A stretch of DNA of 64,000 nt from Phytophthora sp. 'mugwort' (lineage: Eukaryota; Oomycota; Peronosporomycetes; Peronosporales; Peronosporaceae), in the NCBI GenBank assembly GCA_033558025.1, contig JAUCEF010000005.1, forward strand, positions 744,001 to 808,000. The letters run 5' to 3'. The notes below the pieces were generated by a model that was given only the letters and a program-made list of their open reading frames with translations, ran no database searches and had not been told where the DNA came from. Shown here in pieces: positions 11,090 through 20,984 of this stretch (its first letter is position 1; each line of letters begins with the position of its first letter). Position numbers and translations under genes: made by a program.

Positions 11090-11800
11090 GATCCATTTAA
11101 CGGACCACTGATTACGGTGCCAGTGAATGGGCAATGCGCATACGCCGCGCTACACGTCTTACGTGGAAGGTGGAGAACCGATGTTCACCAATGAAGTTGT
11201 ACGCAACGTCAATGTTATCAAACGCAGCTTGTACACACTCATGATGTCTAATTTGGCCAGGGATGTTGAATGTGCAGTGGTGGATCCGCGAATGGAGCTG
11301 GGAAGACTATACCCATTGCAGCCCACGCCCACCAACCCGCAGGTAGCGACCGCTACGCTGTACACCCACTGTGCGCAGGAACGTGCATGGTCGGCGAACA
11401 CGCAGGTTCCATCGGAGTTCTGGGCTGGAGCGGAGGTATTCCGTGCATTGACGCAATATCTACGAGCCGTTCTTTTTTTTAGATGCAACAGCCAACAACG
11501 ACACTCACGCTCAAAGGTATTATTACAAGGACTATGTGCTGGAGAAGGGAGAGGTACATGAGTCCGGATGCGGTGGGGCTTTGGATGATGCGATCGCGAA
11601 GGAGATGCTGCGTCACTACGCAAGATTGCACGTCATTCCGGTGACGCTGGTCACTAAACGTCACGAAGGCCATTTCTACGGGGTCCATTTTGGCGGACTC
11701 GCAGCGAGGTGGTACGCTGGAGTCGACAGACAATTTGCCGAAGAGAATTGTGTTAACGCACCCATGGTTCGACGATATCCTAGCCCAAATGGATGCTAGC
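11090..11800 (+). pseudogene. OTU-like cysteine protease domain in LINE ORF2
   Basis: Starts with PLITVPVNGQCAYAALHVL, resembling the OTU active-site block (VxGDGxCLFxA, with the nucleophile Cys preserved but Asp-Gly changed to Asn-Gly). It continues with FWAGAEVFRALTQYLR (like the WGGxxEL block of OTU proteins), FFFLDATANNDT, and ends with VTKRHEGHFYGVHF, where the His of HFYGVHF would be the catalytic His. OTU-fold enzymes cleave ubiquitin chains or polyproteins. In a LINE the role is unknown. The domain is read in two frames with one shift near 11480 and is followed by an unassigned ORF2 segment. Assignment rests on motif order only. Confidence 0.5.
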
Positions 11801-13189
11801 GCCCCTACGCTGCGCGATACGGACATCATGCAAGACACAAACGAGGCGAATTCGGTGGTTGTCGGATGCATGGAGCATCGAGCTCGCCTGGACGTGGTCC
11901 GTGATCGCCTGAAATTCCGGCGTTTAAACGGTGACGGCTTTGACATTGCCAGTCTGGAATGCGGCCTCAGCGCCGAAGGAGAGCAACTCCAGCATGCTGC
12001 CTGTCCTGCGTTCCGAGAGGAAGCTGATGCGGATGCTAATGGGGAATCGCAAGCACGTTTTGAAGATCTGCGGAGACACCCGATTTCTGCCCAAGGCCGG
12101 GTAGCGCAGGCGGCGTTATAGCGAATTTCTGAACTCAATCGGGTTGGAACTGGAGTTTATGCCAGACTGAGCAAAGCTGCGGCATCTGCTCCGGGATAAT
12201 GAATCTGCTATTTGGACGTGGTGCAAACGGGAGACGGGTGGGGTGCAACCACCTGTGTTGCAGGAGGGGAGCGATTTTCTCCGTGGAATGATGCCATGGC
12301 TGCTCAAGCAGCGCCACTTACTGCATAGGTTATTCCGCTATCTTCCTTATCCTGAACTTGCAGCAAAAACCCTTTCAGGGAAGACATTGCGTAGATGGGG
12401 AGCCCTTGAGGTGTACGACGCTTCGGTATCGATGCTACGACAATTGACTCGGGATCCCGCTACTGGAACGGACGCGGTGGAGCACTGCCATACTTGGATT
12501 GCGTCGTGCATGATTCATGGGGGGCAGTACCACCGATCTCAATGTTGCGAAAGAGGAGCACTGGTGGGCCCGTCTACATCAATTATGCCCCGCTACACGT
12601 GTGTTTGGCAGACCACCGGCAGTTCAAGAGGACCACTGGTACATTCTCCATAACCTCCCGTACGCAGTATGGGCGTGGAAGGCGACGCCAATGGGGACGG
12701 TTGTACCAGGATGGCATGGGGATTACTACACTGGCCAGCCAGCGGTGCAGCTACTGTGTGGTCGGGTGGTGGAGGGTACTGCATGGGGAGCGGCGATAAC
12801 GCTCACATGTGGACTCACATGGGAAGACAGACTAGTTTCAATGGAACCTAGGATGTCCGCCCTTTCAAGTTACTAAGGGCCGCGAGGCCCTGAAGGTAAC
12901 CTTCGTCGATGCACCACAACGATGGTTACATGTGGGACACCAGGACCATCACCTAGGTCCACCCAATGTTCCCACGTGCCGCGACGAAGACGACGCCGTG
13001 CACCGCGCCAGCGCACGTTAGGTGATTTCTTCCCTCAGGTTTCACCACAACAGAAGACAAAACAATTTAGGCGCGACTTCGCCGACGAACGACACAAACA
13101 GGTGCACAAACAGCGGATAGAGGAGCGCACTGTCGAAAACAGTACGAGACCAGGCCACACGACCAAGAACGAACGATTAGTTGCATTAT
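11801..13189 (+). pseudogene. LINE ORF2 segment of unknown function
   Basis: Open blocks at 11690-12121 and 12243-12653, and a Trp/Gly/Tyr-rich block at 12517-12876 (LPYAVWAWKATPMGTVVPGW). The last part (12922-13190) is basic and contains a short QRTLGDFFPQ motif that resembles a PCNA-binding PIP box (QxxLxxFF). The PIP reading is inference. No enzyme family recognised. Confidence 0.4.
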
Positions 13190-13920
13190 GCAAAACGTGA
13201 GCCGATTTGGCAGAGGCCTGGCTCAGCGAGATGAATGGCTCCGCGCATTCAGACGAGAAGACGGGCACGGGCAATACGATTTGGTACTACTCCAAGAGAT
13301 ACATGTGGAGGAAGACAAGATACTGCACATGAGCCGTGCGCACGCTCAGGCGTGGGGCTTCCAGGTCGGAGCTCACTGTCCATACTTGTCGTTCTGGGCA
13401 GCGGCTCAGGACAAAAGGCGGGTGTGGCCATCCTGGTGGATCCGTATGGTCGCCTCAAAAATGTACGTCCTGTTCTACAAGACGAATGGACAAGTAACTT
13501 CATGGCGGTGGTCGGGAAATACAATGGTGTGCACATGCTATTTGTATGCGTGTATGCACCTCACCTTAGAGCACAGCGAGAAACTTTATACCGAAGGCTG
13601 GCGGAGCTGGAGCTCCCAGCATTGGACATGATTTTGGTAGGGGGGACTCCAACTGTACGATGGACTCGCGTTTAGATCGCAGCTACTTTAGACGTGTATC
13701 GGATCATGAATCGCCAGCTCTTGCCCACCTTCTCCCAGAGTGGGGGTTGGCCGATGCTCTGATGCCGCTGGGTGCGAATGATCGCCCGGACTTGCTGGCG
13801 CACTACGGATCAACGCACACATACAGGTATGGATTACCGTCGGGTCTGGAGGCATCCGCAAGGTTAGACAGGTGGTACGGTCTCGTCGATGAATGGGTAG
13901 GAGAGGTGGAGGTATGCCAT
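13190..13920 (+). pseudogene. LINE APE-type endonuclease domain
   Basis: Nicks target DNA to prime reverse transcription. Read in two frames: YDLVLLQEIHVEEDK (the QE-x-H catalytic block), GVAILVDPYGRLKNV, then YNGVHMLFVCVYAPH (the hydrophobic core with VYAP) and ILVGGDSNCTMD at about 13630-13665, corresponding to the GDFNC active site. A PALAHLLPEWGLADAL block follows. A frameshift splits it near 13380. Confidence 0.75.
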
Positions 13921-14639
13921 GGATTAGCGCAGACCACCAAGCTGTACGACTTCATTCAGTGCCAGAAAGATCCAGTCCGGATCTGCAAGCCTGCGAAGGT
14001 ATCCTCCTCCTCCCAAGCCCGACAAGCAGTGACAGAGATGATGGCCGAACACTTGAAAAGGTTTATGGCGTCACTACCGGACGGGCTGGAACTTGATGCC
14101 ACTGAAATGGCACACGCGTGGGAGGAAATGAAGGTGACGATCCGAGAGGAGGCGCTGGAGGTGATCAAGCAGCGCCGGAAGGCGGGCCGTGCAACCTACA
14201 AGCAAAACCTGCGACGGCGTCAACGACAGGAGCAACGAATCCATGAACAGGAGAGGAGTATCACAACTACGATCGAAACAATCACGGACCTGATTGACGT
14301 GCTCACGCTAACGGAAAGTAAGGGGGGAACACCGAAACAGCGGATTCGCAGGGCGATCACGGAATGTATCAGAGCCCATTCAGCGTCGCACTAGTGCAGA
14401 CGTTTCGAGCAGGGGGCACGGACGTGGCAAAGGTACCAAAGCATTTTTTCGACGGGTCAGCACGAAGTTTGCGGATAACGAGATCCACCGGCTAGATGCA
14501 GCAAACGGGTGACCGACACGAGGTGTTCATGAAAAGCCCGACACCTTGCAGACGCTCTGTATTTCAGCAAACCCCGTCCACGGAGGAGAGCCGACAGGAA
14601 GTCCTGAAATGGTTGGGAGCGCGAGGTCAATATAGCGCG

Positions 14640-15900
14640 GAACTAGATGATTTGATGGACCCGATCACGGAAGCAGAAGTGGTAGCAGCCATCAGAGCGT
14701 CAAAATCTGGGAAGGCGAGTGGACCCAATCGCCTGGGAAATGACTGGTATCGCGATTTTGCGTATCTACTTACTCCGACCCTGATGCGATTATCAATCGT
14801 AGGTATACAGCCGGAGTGTTCCCGCCTTCCTTCCTGGAAGCCGCCATATGTTGCTTAAAGAAGGGAGGTGTATCAACGGACCCGCTGAACTTTCGACCTT
14901 TAGCTTTACTCGGCATGGACTACAAAATACTGACCAGGATCGTGGCATCCAGGTCTAGCCTGAAGTTACACTTGGTAATCACCCCGACCAGAATGGATTT
15001 CTTCCGTCCCGAACCATTCACTCGACGGTGGACCTGTTCTATGCGGCGCAGGTGGCTGCGCAAAACACCGACCCCGCATTGGCTGAAGCGCTTGCACTGC
15101 TACTGGGATTTTGCAAGGCTTATGACTCAGTGGATAGAGAGTTCCTTTACGCCATTCTCCTGTTGTCGGGCTTCCCTCCGAAGTTTGTTGCAGCACTGCA
15201 AGTCATGTATAGGGTACCAAAGTGAGATTCGCAGCGAATGGCTACAGGTCGAGGTGGGTTAAAGTTACTTGCGGAATACGACAGAGGCGCTCCTCTTGCG
15301 CCACTGCTCTTCATATTGGTGCTGGAGTCACTGTACAGACGAATTGATGCTGAGCTGAAGATCAATGGAATCATGCTCCGCAGCAGAGCGGAGGAGGTGC
15401 GTCTCAAGGTCGGCGGTTGCTCTGGTGACACCGCCTGCTATGTGAAAGCGGCGGCAGAGGTGGCCGTCGTCATGGCGATTACGCAAATTTTTGCGAGGCC
15501 GTCCGGGCTGCATCTGAACAAAAAGAAGACATTAGTTATCGCGCTCAACCCAAAACCGACCAGGAGTCAGCCGACACCGCCGCCGCCGCTGAAATACAGA
15601 CCACGGACACGCTCTCCAGTTATCTGGGCCTCCAAGTCGGAAGTGTGCCAGATGCGGACTAACGTATGGTGACTGGCGCGCACACAGTTGGTGGCGCGGC
15701 TGGCTCTTGCTACCGGCAAGACAGCGACGGTTGACCAGCGCAGTATGGTAACCAGGGCCATCATTATTCCCAAACTGCTGTTCATCGGCCGACAGCCAAC
15801 AGACAGCACAGTGAGAGTGTTCCAGCGGAGGATCAGAAATTTTGTGTGGCACGCCCGTTTCTACGGAGGAAGGAATCAGCGGAAGAGCATGGCTTAATGT
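14640..15900 (+). pseudogene. LINE reverse transcriptase domain
   Basis: Copies element RNA into DNA. Blocks: ASKSGKASGPNRLGNDWY (KSPGxDGL-type motif, 14690-14750), LNFRPLALLGMDYKILTRIVASR (14885-14960), NQNGFLPSRTIHS-type, FCKAYDSVDREFLYAILLLSGFP (motif A with its Asp, about 15110-15180), GAPLAPLLFILVLESLYRRI (motif B, 15287-15350) and GDTACYVKA (motif C, where FADD is replaced by SGD) at 15420-15450. Further C-terminal RT thumb-like sequence follows (LVARLALATGKTATVDQR, 15690-15900). Loss of one motif C Asp plus frameshifts show inactivity. Confidence 0.85.
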
Positions 15901-15999
15901 CAATGTGGCTGCATTGCCGCGGAAACATGGTGGACTTGCCGTGCCAAATCTAGGGGTCGAACTGATGGCGATGGCGGCGGTGACCGCCAACAAATGGGC

Positions 16000-17640
16000 G
16001 TTGGAGTCCACACCAGAGGCTCTCGTGGTCGTCGATGGGCTTACGGGAGGCTCAGGACAGTAGAGGCCGTGGCGGCGTACATTTCGCCAAACCACGCGCC
16101 GAAGGACAAGCGAATGCAGCTAGGATGGGGAAAAAACACTCTGGACTACTGGAATGGCGGCCTGTACCGCGCATGGAGGAGTGGCGAGGCTGGAGGAGAA
16201 AGCGGAGATGGTTCGTGCGCTGCACTGCTTAACACGTATTTTCGAGGATTAGTGTCCCGCCATGGAGAGGCCGACATATGTGATTGGATACGTCGCCACT
16301 CCACGGCTCTTTGTGTCGGACTCTGATAGCGTTTGAGGAGATGCAGCACGGCTGTTTCTGCAAGGAAAGGGTTCCGTCTATTGTCCTCAAAGAGATCCAA
16401 TTGTTTTCGGAGCACACACGCATTGTGAACATCAAGCCTAGTTTCAGAATATTATGTGCGGCGGGGCACCAACTGAAAGACGTGATGCATTGGAGGTGGA
16501 GATCACCTGGCACGATAATTGTAACAGTACTTCAACAGCAAGCCCCAGCCGGGGTGCGTCGCCAACTCGGATATCTCATGTATTTACTGGTGTTGAATTA
16601 TCCCCAATTACTGCAACCGGGTGACCATAGCGGCCAGGTTAGGTACTTTACTGGCGAGGCGGCGCCGTTACAGATTAGACGTCGGTTCACGAATAACTAT
16701 CGACTGGTCGCAGGGCCACTGGATCACGCGCAATGCTTGGAAGATATGGCGATACGAAATGAACGGGAGCTGTTTGAAGCCATACAACGGGCGCTGGGGC
16801 CGACGATTACACTGCGCAGTGTACACCCACACTCTCGGTGGACACGTATGGTATGTCTCTGGACAGGAAAGCGCAGGTGGTCCGTGGCCCGGAGGACATA
16901 CAAAAATATATTTTCCAAGGGTAGTGCCGCGAAAGGAAGACATCACCAAGGGAAGGCAGGACAAATGGAATACACTAAGCACCAAGCTGGGAGTGGGCTG
17001 GCTGTGCTGACATGGCCTAGAATCCGAAGGGTGTTGGGGCTAAACCCATGGGAGGAACAGCTACTGCTGTGTATCAAGCAGCATTCGCTGTCCACGTTCA
17101 ACCCCACTTCGGCTGACATGACTTGCCCGCACTCAACGTTCATCAGGACAAGATATGTGGACCTATATCATGTCTTCTGAACGTGCCCAGCTGCATCCAC
17201 TCTACGTGCAATGCTGTTGAAAAGGTGGCGGTCAGCGGGACTCCGAAATGTCGAGAATGAGCAAGCAATTTTTCGTTGCAGATACCGGAAATGCCGAGAG
17301 GCATCACGCGGGAAACCGGGTTGGTACTCGCGGAGTATCCGGACACGGACATCGCGGTTCAGGGAAACGTATTCGAGAGGATAACGGCAGCTTGCTGGGG
17401 CCTTGGAGCAGCGCAATACTTACTTGCAGTTCGGCGAAGGCGCGTGGCCCACTTCGACGAGTTCAACAATGTTACTGAGGCGGACCATAAGGCAGGCTTT
17501 GCAACCCGATTATACAACGGACATACCGACATCATGAGCGACTATTGGTCGCAAGGACACGGACAACTACGAGCTCGGATAAGACGGACAATCTGCGCTG
17601 CGTTGGGAGCAGATTGGGAAGGATCTCAGACAGCACCGGC
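16000..17640 (+). pseudogene. LINE ORF2 C-terminal region
   Basis: Connects RT and RNase H. A 298-codon frame at 16284-17180 with another at 17276-17659 probably formed one stretch. A zinc-finger-like H...C block could lie near 17165-17200 (HVF then CPAAS), as in the C-terminal part of many LINE ORF2 proteins, but it is interrupted by a stop. No catalytic motif recognised. Confidence 0.45.
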
Positions 17641-17649
17641 TGCTAGTCC

Positions 17650-17960
17650 GAGATGTTAGGTGGTTTTCTTCGCGGGTGGGGCGACAGGTGGCTCGAACAC
17701 GAGGGGATACGGCCTCGTGATTGTACAAGTGAACACATCCACGGGCAGTCATGTAGTCAAACATATGCAGGGAGGACCGATCACGGGACAACGAGTTTCA
17801 CCGCTGTTACCGGCGCACTTAGGGCTGATTAAGGGAACGAGGGTATGCCAGCGAAATAACTGGGCCCCGGTCTCATTGCAGGGGATAATACAGTGGTGCT
17901 GACGCACCCAAACGACACGAAAACCGCCCAAGGCGAGAAGGATAGCGGACGCGTACTGGA
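17650..17960 (+). pseudogene. LINE RNase H domain remnant
   Basis: RNase H removes RNA from hybrids during element replication. The first beta-strand block reads VFFAGGATGG with GYGLVIVQV behind it (17660-17730); the usual catalytic Asp of FxDGG is Ala here. A later GDNTVVLTHP block (17880-17915) corresponds to the GDS-x-L-V third motif. Spacing and order agree with RNase H, and one catalytic residue is lost. Confidence 0.55.
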
Positions 17961-18358
17961 AGACACTCAGGATGGCGGACGCAATTGGTGTTGTAGGATG
18001 GACTACTTTGACACGGGACTACAACAGGGTGACACATGAATTGGTGTGCGTCGCCAATAAGGATTGCATAGCGGGAATGGGCTGACCATGGGGGACCAGG
18101 CAAGGACCAGCTTAGGCGGGAACTCGCCGCACACGTGCAGAACGATGTACAGCAGTGGCTTACTGCACACCGGACAGAGGTCACTTCGGAGATCGCGGCG
18201 GGCACAGTGTAACGATGAGGGGAGCGATCACACCTAGGTGCGTAGCACAACCTGATCGCAACACCATTGATTGCTGGCATGGCTCTCGTAGGGAATGGAC
18301 ATTAGGTGGCGTTAGATAGTTCTAAATGACATTAATGTTCCTCATTCAAAACCAAAAC

Positions 18359-18369
18359 GATAACGATGA
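18359..18369. repeat. Right target-site duplication of the LINE
   Basis: Second copy of gataacgatga, identical to 8534-8544. Confidence 0.75.
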
Positions 18370-18676
18370 TTCTGCGCGCGACGCGAAGATGACTTGTTAA
18401 ATCTATATCCTCTGTGGCACCCGCTGATGATCTCACCGATGCTTTGGTGTTGCACACCCCAGTTCCTGGCTTGCCCATCCGCTTCTAGTTGTTCCGTTTC
18501 CGATGCTGGTGGCGTCGCCATTTCTATCACAACAAGAAACGGGAAATCGTACTCAAGCAAAAACCGCCTTTCTCCACATTATTCAAATCTGGCGGGGGCA
18601 CGATCCTGTACTTTCCTGGGGTTGCCGGAACGTTAGCTTCACCTGTTAGTACAATCGCAATGTCCATTGGAAGCAT
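18359..18676 (-). pseudogene. Unidentified ORF, upstream part, cut by the LINE
   Basis: Minus-strand frame from an ATG at 18676 (MLPMDIAIVLTGEAN, then KYRIVPPPDLNNVEK), continuing after three stops to KPGTGVCNTKASV and DIDLTSHLRVARRIIVI at the LINE junction. The frame carries on at 8533 and below once the LINE is removed. Protein family not recognised. A competing minus-strand frame (18342-18560) is open but does not continue across the junction, so I prefer this one. Confidence 0.5.
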
Positions 18677-18996
18677 ATTGATCTCTGCATGTGCAGTGTG
18701 CCTCGTCCCGAATACAACTGGTACAGTGCTGACATGAAGTGATTATCGCTTTTGTTTCCATAATTTTCGTCTCGACATCAAATACCGGTAATTATAATGT
18801 CTTTTCCACAAGAACAATAAAATATTCCAAAAATGTTGCCTTATGAAGAAGGACTACAGCGAATACAACATTATGTAGTCCGATAGGGTAGCGACTGTCG
18901 CGTCGAGGTTCGAGGTAAAACTGGAAACTTGGTCCATGTGAGTAACCTTTCCCGCTCCTTAATCGAAAGTTGGGGTGGCGAAGCAGCACGAAACAA
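18677..18996. other. Spacer, nothing recognised
   Basis: AT-rich, no supported ORF. It lies between the start of the minus-strand split ORF and the plus-strand split ORF and could contain their divergent promoters. Confidence 0.35.
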
Positions 18997-19361
18997 GTTT
19001 CTATCAAAGACCTGGCAAAGAACATATCTAAGTACTATAAGACCGACCCTAAGTATCATTTCTACAGCGGCCAGCAAATGGAGTCTCGTCTACACGTGTA
19101 TATTTAGCCATCGGTGTTCTACGACAAGCTCGAGCACATTCTCCCCACGCAACCAACGCTTTCAAAGTGAATGCTACTCTCGGCTACAGTTTGAATAGCC
19201 CGAGTGATTAGAAATAACTTAGTATATTCATCCGAATCTGGGTCATTGTAACTGATTATGGCCAATTTTTCACTGATATCCTGGACGACTTTTTTTGCTT
19301 ATATCGATTCCACGTATCAGCCCCCTAAGGAGGTGGCTTACATTGACATTAATAAGCAACT
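18997..19361 (+). pseudogene. Unidentified ORF, upstream part, cut by Copia
   Basis: Plus-strand frame with VSIKDLAKNISKYYK, YHFYSGQQMESRLHVYI, then after a stop SVFYDKLEHILPT and, in a shifted frame, NATLGYSLNS, finally AYIDSTYQPPKEVAYIDINK right up to the Copia target site. The frame resumes at 25926 (QLHKQIYVHS). Family not recognised. The low GC content and many stops suggest an old repeat or viral remnant rather than a host gene. Confidence 0.5.
19357..19361. repeat. Left 5-bp target duplication of Copia
   Basis: CAACT here and at 25926-25930. Removing everything between them plus one copy restores the plus-strand frame IDINK-QLHKQIY. Confidence 0.7.
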
Positions 19362-19367
19362 CATTTC

Positions 19368-19605
19368 TGTCGAAGCATCTCGACACAGCGCAGAATAGGG
19401 ACGGGGGAACTTGGCAAAGCTGGCAAGAGGAAGAATTGGAAAGTGAGATTAAGTTAGGAGCTCGAGCAGACCTCAGAGAGAGAGAGTACACGTGGAGGCC
19501 TAGCGATCACCAATCTTAAATCTATCCGATCTAGACATTCTAGAACTTATCCTAAATTGTAGGTTGGTGTTGGTGTGTAAGTGGTGTGCAGGTGACCAAC
19601 ATTCA
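19368..19605 (-). repeat. Copia 3' LTR
   Basis: About 98% identical to 25692-25925 by eye. On the coding (minus) strand it begins TGAATG and ends CGACA, the TG...CA ends typical of LTRs. Contains an extra GAGA unit relative to the other copy. Confidence 0.92.
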
Positions 19606-19851
19606 CCCCCCCTGTCACAAAACCCATCATTTGTGACACTGGAAAACTGCCCACCTGTGCGTGGGGTTTCGATATTGATAAAGGCAAAACCGTCTAAGCA
19701 AGAAGAGATCTAGAATCTAGAAACGTGGTTGCTGCTTAGTCCTTCCTACAGTTATTTCTGTAAAGGTCTGACGACACGTGAGCTTGATTTGGCCCATCCT
19801 TTCTTTTTCTTCTTTTTCTTTCAGAACTAGTTTATTACAGTTTCATCTGTA

Positions 19852-20982
19852 ATGGATCCTGCAACCAAGCGCCAGCTTCTTGCGTCTCCTACGCGCGAGG
19901 AAGGGAAAGAGCACGAGGGGCCGAGCAAAAACGTCAGGCAGTATTTGGTGCCGTATAGCAGCGTTCTCTCGTCTGGCGAGGTTGAAAGCGAAGATGAATC
20001 GTGCAGCGACGACTACGTCTCCGAGAGCTTTTGTAGCGACGACTTGAACAGCGACGGTTTGTCTGGTGAGGAGCCCGAAGTCTACGAAAGCGACGAGGAC
20101 GAGGTGGATCTGGAGCAGCCACTTCGGGAGCACGACCCCGAGAAACGCTGGCCCATGTGGCAGATTGACGATGTCCGCACCAACGGCGAGGGTATTAAGG
20201 AAGTCAGCGTGTTCTGGGACTGGCGGGCAACGCCAGGGAGCCATCGATTTCGACGCTGGGAGCCGGCTGCGGTCAGGGTGAAGACGCACCCAGAATATGA
20301 CAAGTTGGGGAGCGTTTCAAGGCAAGCTGTGCGCGCCACTTCGAGGCGTTTTGCAAGATGGACGACTACGGCAAGCGGATGATCGATGCTAGTGACGTCT
20401 ACAACTGGCTATTTAAGGGATTGGAGATTGGAGCACGCGTGATTAGGCGACCAGATCTCATCCCTGAAGACGTGGTTAAGAAGTTCTTGGCGGACGAACT
20501 CGCGGAAGTCGCGAACTGCTCAAGCGCTGCATCTGGAAGCAGTTTGCGAGGTTGCTCCTCGACTTCGAGCGGCTCGCTGCGACTTGGTGATCAACTGGCT
20601 GCAGAAGAACCTTGCGTCCGGTGGTCGGCGTGGATCAGCATACTTATCGATGGAGGCTTTCGGCGACGGGGTTTACTTAGTGGGTGCCTACAATCGGCAC
20701 TACTATTGACACTGTGTGATTTTGCGTGTGGCAGAAGACGGCAAACAGCGTTCCATATTAGACGAAGACGAATATGGTTTTCTCCAAGAGCTGGCCGTCG
20801 AGTCGCAGGAGTGGACGTGTTTTACGCCTTTGTACGACCACTCCGAGTGTTCAAGCCGCGTGGGTAAGTACACATGAGGTCTGAGAGGATTTCACGGTGG
20901 TTTCTTACAAAAAAACATCAATATTTTCACAATATAATGCTTGTGTAATTATTGTGTTTGGTGGTGTGCAGCAGCAACTAAT
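19852..20982 (+). pseudogene. Antisense extra gene inside the Copia element
   Basis: Reads opposite to gag-pol, between RNase H and the 3' LTR. A pyrimidine-rich tract ending in CAG just upstream looks like a splice acceptor in a 5' leader. From the ATG at 19852 the product has an acidic Ser/Glu/Asp-rich N-terminus (to about residue 90) and a chromo-like block (WPMWQIDDVRT ... VSVFWDWRATP ... RRWEPAAV). It ends with a C-terminal globular domain with AYLSMEAFGDGVYLVGAYN, HCVILRVAEDGKQRSILDEDE and DVFYAFVRPLRVFKP. A donor at 20864 (GTAAGT) and acceptor at 20971 would end the protein at 20982. Three frameshifts and a TGA (about 20709) inactivate it. Function unknown. The HCVIL region could be part of a papain-like fold; this is a guess. 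Confidence 0.6.
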
Positions 20983-20984
20983 AA

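Larger units (their letters stand above)
8545..18358 (+). mobile_element. Long LINE (APE-type non-LTR retrotransposon) with OTU-like and RNase H domains
   Basis: A 9.8-kb plus-strand non-LTR element flanked by an 11-bp duplication. Order of parts: GC-rich 5' region; ORF1 with a CCHC knuckle (about 8838-10077); a Thr/Ala/Pro-rich linker ORF (10144-10536) and an acidic stretch (10560-11080); an OTU-like cysteine protease domain (11090-11800); an unassigned segment (11800-13180). Then come the APE-type endonuclease (13190-13900), the reverse transcriptase (about 14640-15900), a long C-terminal region (16000-17640) and RNase H (17650-17960). Many frameshifts break ORF2, and key RT and RNase H residues are replaced, so the copy is dead. 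The 3' end is only modestly A-rich. Clade (L1-like or other RNase H-bearing) needs phylogeny. Confidence 0.85.

Noticed and set aside
18342..18560. Minus-strand frame with FPFLVVIEMATPP
   Set aside because: Open but does not continue across the LINE junction, unlike the neighbouring frame that does.
19606..19851. Separate small transposon between the 3' LTR and the antisense gene
   Set aside because: No inverted repeats or target duplication found; treated as Copia internal DNA.
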